From JAJPKK01 sp963787675 (GTDB lineage: Bacteria > Pseudomonadota > Alphaproteobacteria > Rhizobiales > Xanthobacteraceae), in contig CAWBDV010000012.1 of the NCBI GenBank assembly GCA_963787675.1, positions 1-64,000 of the forward strand: DNA of 64,000 nt. The letters are read 5' to 3'. Each line of letters opens with the position of its first letter. The stretch's first letter is position 1. Shown here piece after piece: positions 63,214 to 64,000 of this stretch. Below the pieces are notes generated by a model, which had not been told where the DNA came from, searched no databases, and saw only the letters and a program-made list of their open reading frames with translations. A program made the position numbers and the translations under genes.

Positions 63214-64000
63214 TCACAAGCCCAACTTAAGGAGCCGTTCCGCATTGCGGTGCGCGATTTTCTCTCTGTCGGCAGGACTGACCGGCAGCTGATTTAGGAA
63301 AGCTTGGGCACGTGCCATCGACCCGTACGGATAGTCTGCTGAAAACATGATCCGATCGGCCCCGACCTCGAGCAGCAGGTCAAGGAACGTCGGAGCGAAA
63401 TTGAAACCGCTAAAGGTATAATGGACGTTCTCGCGGAGATATGCACTGATCGGGCGATTTAGCTTCGTGATACTGGGAGACATCGTATCAACTCTCGACA
63501 TCATGAAAGGAAGCGTCTCGCCGAGGTGGCCGATAATGAGCTGCAATTTCGGATACCGGTCGAACACGCCGGCGAGTATGATGCGCAAAACATGCACGGC
63601 GGTTTCGATGTGCCAGCCCCAACCCGCATTGGCCAGCATGTACGTTACATGCGGGTCAAACCCGCCGTAGGAATGCGTCGACCACGGCTTGCGGTGGTTC
63701 CGTGGGGTGAAGATAGATCGGGACATTGAGCGCCTCGGCGCGGTCGAAGATCGGCCAGAAGAATTTGTCGCTCAGATAACGTCCTTGGACGTGGCCGTTG
63801 ATCAGCGCGCCCTTGAACCCGCCATCGCGGACCCTACGGTCCAGTTCCACTGCCGCCGCTTCAGGAGCCGCGGTCGGTACCGCTGCAAAGCCAGCGAAGC
63901 GGTGCGGATATTTTCGAGCCGCTTCCGCGACAAAATCGTTTGCCTCGCGAGCGAGTTCTACTGCCTCGGCTGCAGGGAGCTGTTCGACCCCCGGAGAGGT
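63214..64000 (-). pseudogene. Amidohydrolase (ACMSD-like, COG2159), frameshifted and cut by window edge
   Basis: Metal-dependent hydrolase or decarboxylase. From the right edge one frame reads KYPHRFAGFAAVPTAAPEAA, GGFKGALINGHVQGRYLSDK and VPIYLHPTEPPQAVVDAF, then the frame shifts near 63670. The next frame continues YGGFDPHVTYMLANAG, LIIGHLGETLPFMMSRVD and the metal aspartate in MFSADYPYGSMARAQAFL, ending LLKLGL at 63214. One indel breaks it. The N-terminal HxH region lies outside the window. Confidence 0.82.

Noticed and set aside
1..64000. tRNA, rRNA or riboswitch genes
   Set aside because: No cloverleaf with a T-loop GTTCGA-type arm, no rRNA segment and no conserved riboswitch core was noticed by eye; a covariance-model search would be needed to be sure.

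Overview
The window looks like a piece of an alphaproteobacterial genome of the Bradyrhizobium/Rhodopseudomonas type (order Hyphomicrobiales). This rests on protein style, high GC, the set of insertion sequences (IS256, IS630, IS4, IS701, IS5, a group II intron) and repeated FNR/FixK-type boxes (TTGAY-N4-RTCAA). No rRNA, tRNA, CRISPR array or replication origin was seen. The genus is inferred from recognition only.

Layout. 0-1.5 kb: an IS256 transposase cut by the window edge abuts a broken cheR-like gene. 1.5-8.5 kb: small stress or accessory genes (GYD, DUF465, a frameshifted HicA-like gene, THUMP, CBS, SufS-type cysteine desulfurase, PhaC-like hydrolase, Mth938-like protein, a TIGR02206-type membrane protein, ThpR). 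8.5-11 kb: nicotinate phosphoribosyltransferase with an IS630 copy inserted at its sixth codon. 11-14.6 kb: frameshifted ornithine decarboxylase, COG2403-type P-loop protein and carbamate kinase. 14.7-22.1 kb: membrane protein, solitary divergent GroEL, MBL hydrolase, small acidic protein, CapA-like protein, DUF2267, then archease and RtcB RNA ligase. 22.2-32.7 kb: broken Gly/Tyr-rich exported protein, HtrA protease, phosphopantetheinyl transferase, a Pls/PosA-type NRPS with two frameshifts, S9 oligopeptidase, DUF3775. 33.2-36.5 kb: unknown protein, flavodoxin-fold oxidoreductase, ABC-2 exporter. 36.6-44 kb: decayed zone (Hsp70 fragment, Spy-like pseudogene, SagB-like nitroreductase plus a remnant of a second copy, YbhB/HlyD pair, transposase remnant, C-terminal piece of an ABC permease). 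44.2-57.1 kb: an IS4 copy and a glycogen/maltodextrin cluster (malQ, glgX, glgB, glgA, DUF2934, glgP; no glgC). 57.3-64 kb: IS701, radical-SAM fragment, group II intron 3' part, permease/asparaginase fragments, IS5, several tiny genes, a Spy-like protein and a frameshifted amidohydrolase running off the edge.

Two themes run through the window. First, eight perfect FixK/FNR boxes and four one-mismatch boxes lie between genes, most of them 55-85 bases before a start codon. This suggests that GYD, CBS, Mth938, YbhB-HlyD, glgA/glgB, and perhaps groEL, odc, DUF2267/archease and a new 35-residue protein, form a low-oxygen stress regulon. Second, the island is decaying: about eighteen genes carry a frameshift, stop, lost start, truncation or IS insertion, while the glycogen enzymes, GroEL, RtcB, pncB and the desulfurase remain open. 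A 15.5-kb block including the glycogen cluster appears to sit inside an ABC permease gene, whose two halves lie at 43.6-44.0 kb and 59.6-59.8 kb.
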